This document shows positions 1 to 7,911 of a DNA stretch of 64,000 nt, piece after piece. Numbering within the stretch: position 1 is the stretch's first letter; the number at the start of each line of letters is the position of its first letter. The notes under the pieces are model-generated. The model was not told the DNA's origin, ran no database searches, and saw only the letters and a list, made by a program, of their open reading frames with translations. The position numbers were made by a program, and so were the translations under genes. Source of the DNA: Mantis religiosa (lineage: Eukaryota > Arthropoda > Insecta > Mantodea > Mantidae); NCBI GenBank assembly GCA_030765055.1, contig CM060955.1:101231573-101295572 (forward strand), read 5' to 3'.

Positions 1-1
1 A

Positions 2-3000
2 CCTTTAATTTTGAATGAAATTGATAAGGGCTTAAACATGTATAAATCAGGTCTTAAGATAGGATCCTGTTTATCCTGTCAATATGTCATAATATCACAA
101 GAGAGCGATAATATTCATACATTTAACTTTAACAGTAAACTTGAGGTGATATTGCAATCTACAGATAAATCTATATGGTATGAAGAGAAGATTGTACAAC
201 CTATACTAGATCATATGGATAATTTTGAATCGCGTACCAGTTCAAAAGCTTTATACAGTATTGAGAAATTAACAATATATGTGACACAATACGATTCATT
301 GAATGCAGGGATGTATACTGAATTACCCGACTTTATAAAATCGAAGAGAGCTGTTATTAACATTCGTAATACTGATAAATATTGCTTTGCATACTGTCTG
401 TTAGCATCCAAATACCCAGTAGAACGTAACAAGAATCGACCCACCTCCTATAAAAGATATGATTTTCGTAACGAATTTAACTTTGAGAATATAACATTCC
501 CCGTATCATTGAAAGATGTAGAAAAATTCGAGAATCAAAATTCAAATATTTCAATAACGATATACGGTGTTGAAAATAAATCGATTATTCTCTTATATCA
601 ACCAAGAGAGATAAAATCACATCATGTTAATCTTTTAATGTATAAAAGACATTATTGTCTGATAACAGACTTGTCACGTTTGCTGGGAAAGCAGCTAACT
701 AAACATAATGGGCGAAAATGGTTATGTAACAATTGTAACTTGTATTTCACATCAGAATCACGTTTAAATAGCCATAAAAAGAGGTGTATGATGAATCAAA
801 TTATCAGAATGCCCGAGGCTGGTAAAACTGATCTCGTTGAATTTAACGCATATTCGAAATGTCTAAAAGTTCCATTCGTGGTTTATGCAGACATAGAATG
901 TATCTTACGTAAGGTAGATTCGTGTCAAGATGTATCGAGTAAAAGCTGGACACGTAGCATTCATAAACATGAAGCGTATGCAATTGCATTACATTTGGTC
1001 TGTAGTTATGATAAAAATTTAACACGTTTCAAATCATTTGAAGGTCCATATGCAATTGAAAATTTTCTTAAAGAATTAACGTTAATTGCAAATCAGGTCA
1101 TTAATATATATGCTAATAAAATTGAAATAAGTATGAGAGATGTGGATGAGCTAGAATATCAAAATGCAACACGATGTCACATATGCAAACGTGAATTTCT
1201 TAACTCGTGTATAAAGGTTCGTGATCATTGTCATTTGACTGGAAGTTACGTTGGCCCAGCTCATAAGCACTGCAATTTAAATAGGAAAATGCCAGGATTC
1301 ATACCAATATTCTTTCATTGCTTGTCAAAATACGATGCTCATTTCATAGTAAAGAAACTAGGTTACGATACGGAACCTATCAACTGTATTGCACAAACTT
1401 CTGAAAATTACTTATCCTTTAGCAAAAGATATACAAATTCGAATGGAATGAGTATATATCTAAGATTTCTGGATAGCTATCGTTTTTTGGATTCAAAACT
1501 TAGTAACCTTTCGGATATGTTAGAAGCAGATGATTTTCATTATACCAATAATATGTACACGAATCCTTTGCATAGACAAATGATGAAACGTAAAGGTGTC
1601 TTCCCGTACACGTATGTGGATTCTATAGAAAAATTATACGAGAATAGTCTACCATCCAAACATCAGTTTGATCATGTAAGCGATGAGGATTATAGTCATG
1701 CTAGAACGGTATGGAATGAATTCAATGTTAAAAATCTGGGTGAATATTTAAATATATATCTTAAGTGCGATACATTAATACTAACGGACGTGTTTGAACG
1801 CTTCCGTGAATTAAGTATCGGTTTGTACGGACTCGACCCGTGTCAGTATTACACACTTCCCGGGTTAGCCTATGATGCAATGTTAAGAACGACTGGTGTA
1901 CAGATTTCATTATTAACAGATAAGACTATGGTAGATTTCTTCGAAAAAGGAATACGAGGTGGAATTTGCACTGTGTCCAAACGGTATGCAAAGGCGAATA
2001 ACAGATACATGACTAGCTATGATAACACTCAACCAACTAATTATTTAATGTACGTTGACTGCAATTCTCTATATAGTTATACAATGGAAAATAATAGCTT
2101 ACCATACACTGATATAAGGTGGCTAACTGATGCTGAAATTAAATCAATAGATTTTATGTCTATTACAAGTGATTCTGACGTGGGATATGTGTTGGAAGTA
2201 GACTTTAAATATCCACAGGAACTTCATGATATACAAAATGATTTGCCATTATGCCCTTTGAATGAAATCGCGCCAGGTGATAAGTATACAAAATTGCTAA
2301 CAACATTGAATGATAAAAATAAATACGTATTACATTATCTCAATTTTCAACAATGTGTTAAACTTGGTTTGATTCCATCGCGTATACATAGAGTAATAGG
2401 TTACAAACAATCTAACTGGATAAATCCTTACATTGAACTCAACGTTCGTAAACGTATTGAAGATAAGACGAAATTTGGTCAAAATCTATGGAAGTTAATG
2501 AATAATTGTGTTTATGGAAAATTTATAGAGAATGTAAAACGTTATAATTCATTTCATTTAGCTACCAGCTGGAAACGAGCGCGTAAATTGTTAGCTCGAC
2601 AGACATGTATAAGGTACGTGATTTTTGATGAAAATTTAATAGGTATAGAATTGGTCAGAGATGAAATATTGATGAATAAGCCAATATACATAGGACAAGC
2701 AATCCTGGATCTATCCAAACATAAAATGTATGATTTTTATTATGAAATTCTGAAGAAAAAATTGAAAGATGTAACTTTAATCTATACGGACACGGATGCT
2801 TTTCTCTTTGAATCTAGCTGCGATATATATGAATTTATTAAAACCAATATACATTTATTCGATACCTCGAATTATCCAATGGATAATGTGTATGGTATTC
2901 CGTTAGCAAATAAGAAAATTTCAGGATTATTCAAGGATGAGCTAGCCGGTAGAGTGATGACTGAATATGTAGGGCTGAAATCGAAATTATACTGTTATCG

Positions 3001-3271
3001 ATATGATACTGAAGTGATTAAAAAATCAAAAGGTGTAACAAAAGATTCGATGAGATTCATAACCTTTGAACAATATCTCTCATGTATTACACATCCTGAC
3101 ACTATACATCGAAGCATGCAGACATGTTTCAGAAGTTATAAACATGATGTTCATATAATTAAATCTAATAAGATAGCTTTAAGTGGTATCGATACAAAAC
3201 GATACATTCTCAATAATTCATTTTCAACATTAGCATGGGGACATTATGCTATAGAAAATTGTCAAGTGTAA
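2..3271 (+). CDS. Polinton protein-primed DNA polymerase B (5' end cut by window)
   Basis: Replicative DNA polymerase of a Polinton/adintovirus. The frame is open to the left window edge, so the true N-terminus is probably outside; the first ATG inside is at 38. Counting residues from base 11: a C2H2-like finger (WLCNNC...HKKRC, ~237-262); Exo I YADIEC with D294 and E296; a Cys/His insertion resembling an endonuclease VII-type zinc site (CHICK...VRDHCH...HCN, ~389-422); Exo II around LSKYDAH (~437-443); Exo III around KCDTLILTDVFE (~585-596); Pol motif A YVDCNSLYSY (681-690); motif B KLMNNCVYGK (828-837); motif C YTDTDAF (925-931). All catalytic acids are present, so both polymerase and 3'-5' exonuclease look functional. 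No stop or frameshift is seen over more than 1,080 codons. The gene runs convergently towards the integrase block, with an AATAAA 18 bases past the stop. Confidence 0.95.
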   Translation, partial: PLILNEIDKGLNMYKSGLKIGSCLSCQYVIISQESDNIHTFNFNSKLEVILQSTDKSIWYEEKIVQPILDHMDNFESRTSSKALYSIEKLTIYVTQYDSLNAGMYTELPDFIKSKRAVINIRNTDKYCFAYCLLASKYPVERNKNRPTSYKRYDFRNEFNFENITFPVSLKDVEKFENQNSNISITIYGVENKSIILLYQPREIKSHHVNLLMYKRHYCLITDLSRLLGKQLTKHNGRKWLCNNCNLYFTSESRLNSHKKRCMMNQIIRMPEAGKTDLVEFNAYSKCLKVPFVVYADIECILRKVDSCQDVSSKSWTRSIHKHEAYAIALHLVCSYDKNLTRFKSFEGPYAIENFLKELTLIANQVINIYANKIEISMRDVDELEYQNATRCHICKREFLNSCIKVRDHCHLTGSYVGPAHKHCNLNRKMPGFIPIFFHCLSKYDAHFIVKKLGYDTEPINCIAQTSENYLSFSKRYTNSNGMSIYLRFLDSYRFLDSKLSNLSDMLEADDFHYTNNMYTNPLHRQMMKRKGVFPYTYVDSIEKLYENSLPSKHQFDHVSDEDYSHARTVWNEFNVKNLGEYLNIYLKCDTLILTDVFERFRELSIGLYGLDPCQYYTLPGLAYDAMLRTTGVQISLLTDKTMVDFFEKGIRGGICTVSKRYAKANNRYMTSYDNTQPTNYLMYVDCNSLYSYTMENNSLPYTDIRWLTDAEIKSIDFMSITSDSDVGYVLEVDFKYPQELHDIQNDLPLCPLNEIAPGDKYTKLLTTLNDKNKYVLHYLNFQQCVKLGLIPSRIHRVIGYKQSNWINPYIELNVRKRIEDKTKFGQNLWKLMNNCVYGKFIENVKRYNSFHLATSWKRARKLLARQTCIRYVIFDENLIGIELVRDEILMNKPIYIGQAILDLSKHKMYDFYYEILKKKLKDVTLIYTDTDAFLFESSCDIYEFIKTNIHLFDTSNYPMDNVYGIPLANKKISGLFKDELAGRVMTEYVGLKSKLYCYRYDTEVIKKSKGVTKDSMRFITFEQYLSCITHPDTIHRSMQTCFRSYKHDVHIIKSNKIALSGIDTKRYILNNSFSTLAWGHYAIENCQV

Positions 3272-3288
3272 ATTTCTTTTTTTTTCTC

Positions 3289-3294
3289 AATAAA
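3289..3294 (+). terminator. Poly(A) signal of the polymerase gene
   Basis: AATAAA directly after the PolB stop codon and a T-rich stretch; position and orientation fit 3'-end formation of the polymerase mRNA. Confidence 0.6.
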
Positions 3295-3303
3295 GCATAG
3301 ATT

Positions 3304-4110
3304 CAACTGAGTTAAAAGGTATTACTAGGCCACGATAATAACATATTACTGTATTTCAAAAAATAAAATAATTGAGTTTCAAGTATAATTGTAAAGTGTG
3401 TTACAACTGAGTTAAAAGGTATTACTAGGCACATGATAATAACATATTACTGTATTTCAAAAAACGAAATAATTGAGTTTCAAGTATATTTGTAAAGGGT
3501 TTTACTAATTACATGATAATAACATATTTACTTCATTTGAAAGATAACGTGTTGCTTTTTTTATGTTTATGTTAGGGGTGAAGGAATATTTTTTCCTATT
3601 CATGTCGTTTTGAAATGTTAGATAGCAGAAATCAATGAAATGTTAATTCAACTATAATCATGTATGATTTTTTCTTAAAATATATTTACTAATTATATCA
3701 AAATGTTATTATCATGTCTCCGTTAAGGGGTGAGGGGAGATTTATATATATCAATGTGAACTAGCATGTACAAAGGCTCTTATTTCAGCTATAATCATGT
3801 ATGATGTTTGTTTAACGTATATTACTAATTACTTCAAATTGTAATTATCATGTTTACGTTAAGGGTAGGTGAATTTATATATACTCAATGTGAACTAGCA
3901 TGTACGTTATGTTAAAATCTCTACAATTAAATGTTAATTCAACTATAATCATGTATGATTTTTTTTTAAGTATAAAAATGTTATTATCATGTTTAAGTTA
4001 AGGAGATGTGAATTAGCAGTTACAGAAGATTTTTAAAAAAGTATAAAAATGTTATTATCATGTTTAAGTTAAGGAGATGTGAATTAGCAGTTACAGAAGA
4101 TGTCAGGAAT
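3304..4110. repeat. AT-rich intergenic repeat block with a 15-bp motif in both orientations
   Basis: Non-coding block between the convergent PolB and integrase genes. A ~100-bp unit is tandemly duplicated (3304-3403 and 3404-~3503) with a partial third copy to ~3530. Related ~70-140 bp units follow, including a clean 71-bp direct repeat (~3971-4041 and ~4042-4110). The 15-mer ACATGATAATAACAT occurs exactly at 3431-3445 and 3511-3525 (variant at 3330-3344). Its exact reverse complement occurs at 3703-3717, 3978-3992 and 4049-4063 (variant at 3839-3853). A pure A tract lies at ~4118-4139. Function is unknown; candidates are a replication/origin-like region, a bidirectional 3'-processing region, or simple repeat expansion. 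Confidence 0.8.
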
Positions 4111-4171
4111 CAATGTGAAAAAAAAAAAAAAAAAAAAAATCAAACACAATATATCATTAAAATTATATTTC

Positions 4172-4177
4172 TTTATT
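4172..4177 (-). terminator. Poly(A) signal of the integrase-side transcript
   Basis: TTTATT on the plus strand reads AATAAA on the minus strand, about 20 bases beyond the integrase stop. It faces the PolB signal across the repeat block. Confidence 0.55.
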
Positions 4178-4196
4178 GAGTTGTGTGTTTTTTTAT

Positions 4197-5114
4197 TTAT
4201 ACAATGTCCACCTCATTAATCCATTCACGGGTAGGAAATCCTAACCATTTCACCAGAATCCTATCACCACGACGTCTGATGATCCTTTCAACTAAATACG
4301 TGTCTGGATATTGAGTTTTCTGTAATTCATAACCGTAGAATGCTCCTTCAATCGGTTTACCCTCCAGATCCTCGATGAGATAGGTCAATGGATGTGTCCT
4401 TTGCACTGTACGTATCCTAAAGACTTCAACACTCCAATTTGGTAGATAACCTTTCTCCATAACACCTTTATGCTTAGAAATCCTCACGTAGTCACCAACA
4501 CGATGAAGCCTAGATCTTCGCTTCTCACGCAGACTTCTATCATATTTGTAGACGCTGAGCAGGAGAGAATTATCACGAACTTCTACAGGCTTCATACGAA
4601 TCGTTCGATGGTAAGTATTATTGTAGGTATGAATAATTCTAGGTAGTATGTTTATCCATTGATATGAGCCTTGAACAATAAATTCCTTATGCAAAATCAG
4701 TTTGATCGTTCTTATTAAACGTTCCACTGCAGCAGCCTTAACGTGTGTGAATGTACTGTAATGATTAATATTATTACGATTCATTAGTTCGCGGAAATGT
4801 TTATTGTAAAACTCCCTTCCTTTATCAGATTGAACATTCTTCGGAAACGATTCCATTTCATTCAATATCTCCTCCATAGCAGTCGAAACGTTAATACCAC
4901 TTTTATCACGTAATGGTCGTGCATAAGCCATCTTGGAATAAAAATTGCATGCAAGAAGAATATACTTATAATTCCTATTGTCTCTTGCATAATTAGACAT
5001 GTCCATAAGATCTATTTGTACTAAGTCGTTCATTCCTTTGCTTATGATCTTACGACGTAAAAATCGTCTTCTAGCTGGTGCATGTAACTCGGTTGCAATG
5101 CGACGTTTTATCAT
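4197..5114 (-). CDS. Polinton integrase (retroviral-type DDE) with C-terminal chromodomain
   Basis: A 305-residue DDE integrase of the Polinton type, which inserts the element's DNA ends into the host chromosome. The catalytic core shows D35 (VQIDLMDM), D97 (VQSDKGREF) and E131 (AAAVERLIRT), with 33 residues between the last two. A chromodomain-like segment closes the protein (about 272-305, YLVERI...VKWLGF...EW), expected to bind methylated histone tails and direct insertion. The N-terminus begins with a basic, ELHAPARR-containing stretch; no HHCC zinc finger is visible. The start ATG overlaps the stop of the upstream 258-residue frame by 4 bases (ATGA), so its translation may depend on reinitiation or on a separate mRNA. 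Frame intact. Confidence 0.93.
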   Translation of the reverse strand: MIKRRIATELHAPARRRFLRRKIISKGMNDLVQIDLMDMSNYARDNRNYKYILLACNFYSKMAYARPLRDKSGINVSTAMEEILNEMESFPKNVQSDKGREFYNKHFRELMNRNNINHYSTFTHVKAAAVERLIRTIKLILHKEFIVQGSYQWINILPRIIHTYNNTYHRTIRMKPVEVRDNSLLLSVYKYDRSLREKRRSRLHRVGDYVRISKHKGVMEKGYLPNWSVEVFRIRTVQRTHPLTYLIEDLEGKPIEGAFYGYELQKTQYPDTYLVERIIRRRGDRILVKWLGFPTREWINEVDIV

Positions 5115-5887
5115 GCTATAATTTTTGATGTTTTAAGTTCTGTAATAATTTCTTCTATCTTGGGTGAGTGATTCAAATTACCTGCATCCCTCGACGCAAC
5201 TAATAATCTTAATCTGTTTATTATTTCATTCGGATCGTTCCAGTAGACGTAATCTAATTTTCTCTGCGGTACATGTTCTTTCCAACGTAAACCAAATCCA
5301 GTTCGATTACTAACAAGGTCACGAATGATATGACGATACTTGAACCCTCGATTTGCTCTTAAACGTCCATCTCTTGAATAACCGTGTCTGTAAACTTGAG
5401 TATTTTGTAAGATTTGCGAATACACGTCTAAATCATCATCTGTGTACGATGTCTTGCGAGGTAAACGTTTAAATAATAATTCATATAAGCCTGCTGTGGG
5501 TTCATACGTTTCTGTTCCTATCTGAACACCATCAGATTTAAACACAACTGTCTTGTTACCCAATTTATACTCATTATCCTCGTAACGTATGCCGTAAGTA
5601 TTGTCCATGTCACTCGAACTGGCAGTTCGAACCTTGTGTAGATACTTTGACACGAGATCAGATCCGTTAGCATCATCTGTAGTTTCGTCGTCGTCGTCGT
5701 CGTCGTCGTCGTTGTTGTCTTGGTGTGCTTTCGCTATTACTTTCAATGGTTCGGTTACAGGTTGAAGAACTTCAGACATGACTCGTTGCGTTTCGAATTT
5801 CATTCCTTTGAGAGAACGTAACTTTTCTCTTATTGCCCTACTGTGACGGGCAATGGATTCCTTAAGTCTTATAGCTTCAGCATCCAT
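5111..5887 (-). CDS. Polinton conserved protein of unknown function next to integrase
   Basis: 258 residues. Layout: a basic helical N-terminus with possible coiled coil (1-55), an acidic run of eight consecutive Asp (~61-68) encoded by a GTC/GAC microsatellite, then a conserved C-terminal region (~85-258) with GLYELLF, YRHIIRDLV, YWNDPNEIINRLRLLVAS and IIEEL-like segments. That C-terminal region resembles a domain I remember as recurring beside Polinton integrases in insects and cnidarians (possibly Pfam DUF8207; not verified). No catalytic motif is apparent. The stop overlaps the integrase start by 4 bases, and 18 bases separate the start from the fibre-like gene upstream, so the minus-strand genes form a compact block. 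A structural or DNA-packaging role is only a guess. Confidence 0.8.
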   Translation of the reverse strand: MDAEAIRLKESIARHSRAIREKLRSLKGMKFETQRVMSEVLQPVTEPLKVIAKAHQDNNDDDDDDDDETTDDANGSDLVSKYLHKVRTASSSDMDNTYGIRYEDNEYKLGNKTVVFKSDGVQIGTETYEPTAGLYELLFKRLPRKTSYTDDDLDVYSQILQNTQVYRHGYSRDGRLRANRGFKYRHIIRDLVSNRTGFGLRWKEHVPQRKLDYVYWNDPNEIINRLRLLVASRDAGNLNHSPKIEEIITELKTSKIIA

Positions 5888-5905
5888 ATCGAAATGAATG
5901 TATAA

Positions 5906-6619
5906 TTAATCAGCTACTGCTAATTTATATGAAACTATCAGTTCTATACTTAATATATGACCATCTTTAGCACGTCCGACTGGCGCTGTAAACGATAGAA
6001 TATCGCCAGTTTCAACTCTTACAGGATATCTTTCAACTAATCTTCCGTTTATTGCAAACAATGTATCATTTACAGCATGCGGATGTACCGATGATACGAT
6101 GGAACACGAGAGTACACTTCCATTTCCAGGAACTTTATAGTATTCGAGTCCCGATGTTAACGTATACCTTAAAGAGGGACCTCGAAACGGACGTGTTTGC
6201 AATGAAATTATGAGTTGTGCTTTCAATTGTTGTAACATAGTGTTTACAACATTTCTCATTCGTGTTTTCATAGTATGAATATCATTATTTATAGTGATTA
6301 GTTTATTATCAAGTTCCGTTTGTCGTGCGGTTAGTTCTTTCACTTCTTTTTCTACAGCTGTAGTAATAGTCTCGCTAGCGGAGGTGATTGTTCTAGTTAA
6401 CTGACTTTGTAATTCATTCTGTTTCCGTGTAATAGTATCGACAATGTTTGTTATAGTCTCAGTTAAACCCGTTTGCAATTCATTATGTTTCTGTATAAAG
6501 AAATGATTAACATAACTCATGGTGACTGCATCACTATCATCTATCGGGTCGGCTAAATCCTTCAATCTCTTCATTCGAAATGATAGTTTCATTAGAGTCG
6601 TGAATTGGAATCCTATCAT
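5906..6619 (-). CDS. Fibre-like protein, second frame (coiled-coil shaft plus C-terminal head)
   Basis: 237 residues. Residues 22-37 (LADPIDDSDAVTMSYV) fit a short motif, L-x-DP...D(A)...YV, that recurs in trimeric tail- and spike-fibre proteins. Residues ~45-135 are a heptad-rich, Thr/Glu/Gln-rich coiled coil (repeated TETIT/TRTIT phrases). Residues ~145-237 look like a compact beta-rich head. This fits a virion spike or fibre attached to the penton protein. The first ~80 bases overlap, in another frame, the end of the upstream ORF, which carries two more copies of the same motif. The ATG at 6619 is the longest start; Met10 and Met16 are alternatives. Function is inferred from architecture only. 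Confidence 0.65.
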   Translation of the reverse strand: MIGFQFTTLMKLSFRMKRLKDLADPIDDSDAVTMSYVNHFFIQKHNELQTGLTETITNIVDTITRKQNELQSQLTRTITSASETITTAVEKEVKELTARQTELDNKLITINNDIHTMKTRMRNVVNTMLQQLKAQLIISLQTRPFRGPSLRYTLTSGLEYYKVPGNGSVLSCSIVSSVHPHAVNDTLFAINGRLVERYPVRVETGDILSFTAPVGRAKDGHILSIELIVSYKLAVAD

Positions 6620-7049
6620 CTACATATTTTTTATTAGGAACGTCGTGTTCGTGAAGGGGGTCCAACAGCGTTTTCATTCTTATACCATCTATAATGACAT
6701 TATTTTCGGAATCACGTTTAAATGCATATTTACTTAAGTACTCCATTAAATTGTTGTATTGGATGTCGAGCGATTTTTGTATGTGATCCCTAAGCATAGC
6801 TTCAAACTCGCCCATACGCTGATACGAGGTCTGCTCGCTGAAGATCTGCATTCGATTCTCGACGTCAGCCGTATGCGTATCCACATAACGTTTAGTCGAT
6901 GCATCGTCACCTTCTTCAGGGTCGTGAATATTGCACAACCGCTTTCCCTTGAATCGATAGTTTCCCGATCCATCTCTAGTTATGATATATCGATTGAACA
7001 CACCCCTAGAGGGTATGATTCTTCGGGATCCGAACCTGTCGATACTCAT
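6537..7049 (-). CDS. Fibre-like protein, first frame (two DP...YV repeats)
   Basis: 170 residues. It contains two copies of the fibre-type repeat: residues 38-56 (LCNIHDPEEGDDASTKRYV) and ~125-143 (MKTLLDPLHEHDVPNKKYV). A helical segment with coiled-coil character lies between them (~60-110). The third copy of the motif lies just downstream but in the +1 frame, inside the next ORF. The last ~25 residues overlap that ORF and look unlike any family sequence, which suggests the reading frame normally changes before them or that a frameshift has split one gene. The start is 20 bases after the ATPase stop. A structural spike role is likely but not proven. Confidence 0.6.
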   Translation of the reverse strand: MSIDRFGSRRIIPSRGVFNRYIITRDGSGNYRFKGKRLCNIHDPEEGDDASTKRYVDTHTADVENRMQIFSEQTSYQRMGEFEAMLRDHIQKSLDIQYNNLMEYLSKYAFKRDSENNVIIDGIRMKTLLDPLHEHDVPNKKYVDDRIPIHDSNETIISNEEIEGFSRPDR

Positions 7050-7069
7050 TGCTTAAGTGATGGATTATT

Positions 7070-7849
7070 CTATTTATTCATTCTGATAAAGCGATCAAAA
7101 CCGTGACGGTAGCGTCCCTCGTTCAGTGGATATTCTGGTACTATAACAACAAAGGATCGTTCATCACTCTCCCATATATGTTTACACATATTCTTAAATT
7201 CATCATAGGACATATCGGTATTTACATAATCTTCGTATATATGTTTTAAATTGAGATTATCCTGTCTAAAGAATATAATCATATTTGCATTATCTCTAAT
7301 TAAATGTTTAGGTACTTTAGCATATGATTGTGCTAAATATATAGCATCGACATTACCATGTCTACCCATACTGTAATATGAAGCTATCTTACCCTGTTTT
7401 TCATTTATCACATCATCAAATACGAATATCGAATTTTCTCTAGCATCCGACGTTTGAATTACTTTATCACCATCATCGAACGTAAATACACCTATATCGG
7501 GTATAGTTTTCAGTAACCTGAGTAAATATCGATATTTAGGTTGTTGCAACGATTTAGAGTATATGTAGAGGTTTTCGAATCTCAGACCGTTCTCGTGAAT
7601 AAGCAGGTTGAGTAAAACGTTCGTTTTTCCAGCATTTGAACTGCCAAGTATGAGCGCTCTAACGTTACTCGTAAACAACGTACCGTGTCGTCCTTTGCGA
7701 ATGTCATCCTCGAAATCTAACACCTGTATGGGTAGCGTACACTTTTGCTTTACTATCTCCATATCGCGACTAATACTTATAAAGCATAAGTTTTGTCTTT
7801 TATTTCGTTCGTGATAAGGGCAATCTATGTCTTTACTGGATTTAGCCAA
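7070..7849 (-). CDS. Polinton genome-packaging ATPase (A32/FtsK-HerA type)
   Basis: 259 residues. P-loop motor expected to translocate DNA into the capsid. Walker A GSSNAGKT at 69-76, Walker B IFVFDD at 141-146, and a sensor-like Gln in YLAQSYAKVP (Q174) fit the A32-like ATPases of Polintons and large DNA viruses. Met30 (base 7762) may be the true start: the first 29 residues are coded across one copy of a duplicated TATA-type element (7776-7784), and the family-like part begins around residue 36. The gene is divergent from the PLA2-like gene across a 62-base gap and leads the minus-strand block ATPase, fibre, unknown, integrase. Intact frame. Confidence 0.9.
   Translation of the reverse strand: MAKSSKDIDCPYHERNKRQNLCFISISRDMEIVKQKCTLPIQVLDFEDDIRKGRHGTLFTSNVRALILGSSNAGKTNVLLNLLIHENGLRFENLYIYSKSLQQPKYRYLLRLLKTIPDIGVFTFDDGDKVIQTSDARENSIFVFDDVINEKQGKIASYYSMGRHGNVDAIYLAQSYAKVPKHLIRDNANMIIFFRQDNLNLKHIYEDYVNTDMSYDEFKNMCKHIWESDERSFVVIVPEYPLNEGRYRHGFDRFIRMNK
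7776..7784. promoter_or_regulatory. TATA-box-like element, copy 1
   Basis: CTTATAAAG within a ~38-bp stretch (7768-7806) that is closely repeated at 7864-7900. The core reads as TATAA on both strands. Copy 1 lies inside the 5' end of the annotated ATPase frame, suggesting that part is not coding or is shared. Confidence 0.45.
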
Positions 7850-7868
7850 TCGTCATAGGAATCGTATA

Positions 7869-7877
7869 CTTATAAAG
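7869..7877. promoter_or_regulatory. TATA-box-like element, copy 2, between ATPase and PLA2-like genes
   Basis: CTTATAAAG followed by GCRYRYGTTTTGYCTTTTATTTC-like sequence shared with copy 1 (93-bp spacing). TATAAAG at 7871-7877 is ~35 bases before the ATG at 7912, so transcription would start only a few bases before it. On the minus strand the same core would start RNA near 7842, downstream of the first ATPase ATG. Confidence 0.55.
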
Positions 7878-7911
7878 CGCACGTTTTGCCTTTTTTATTT
7901 CATAGTGAGAC

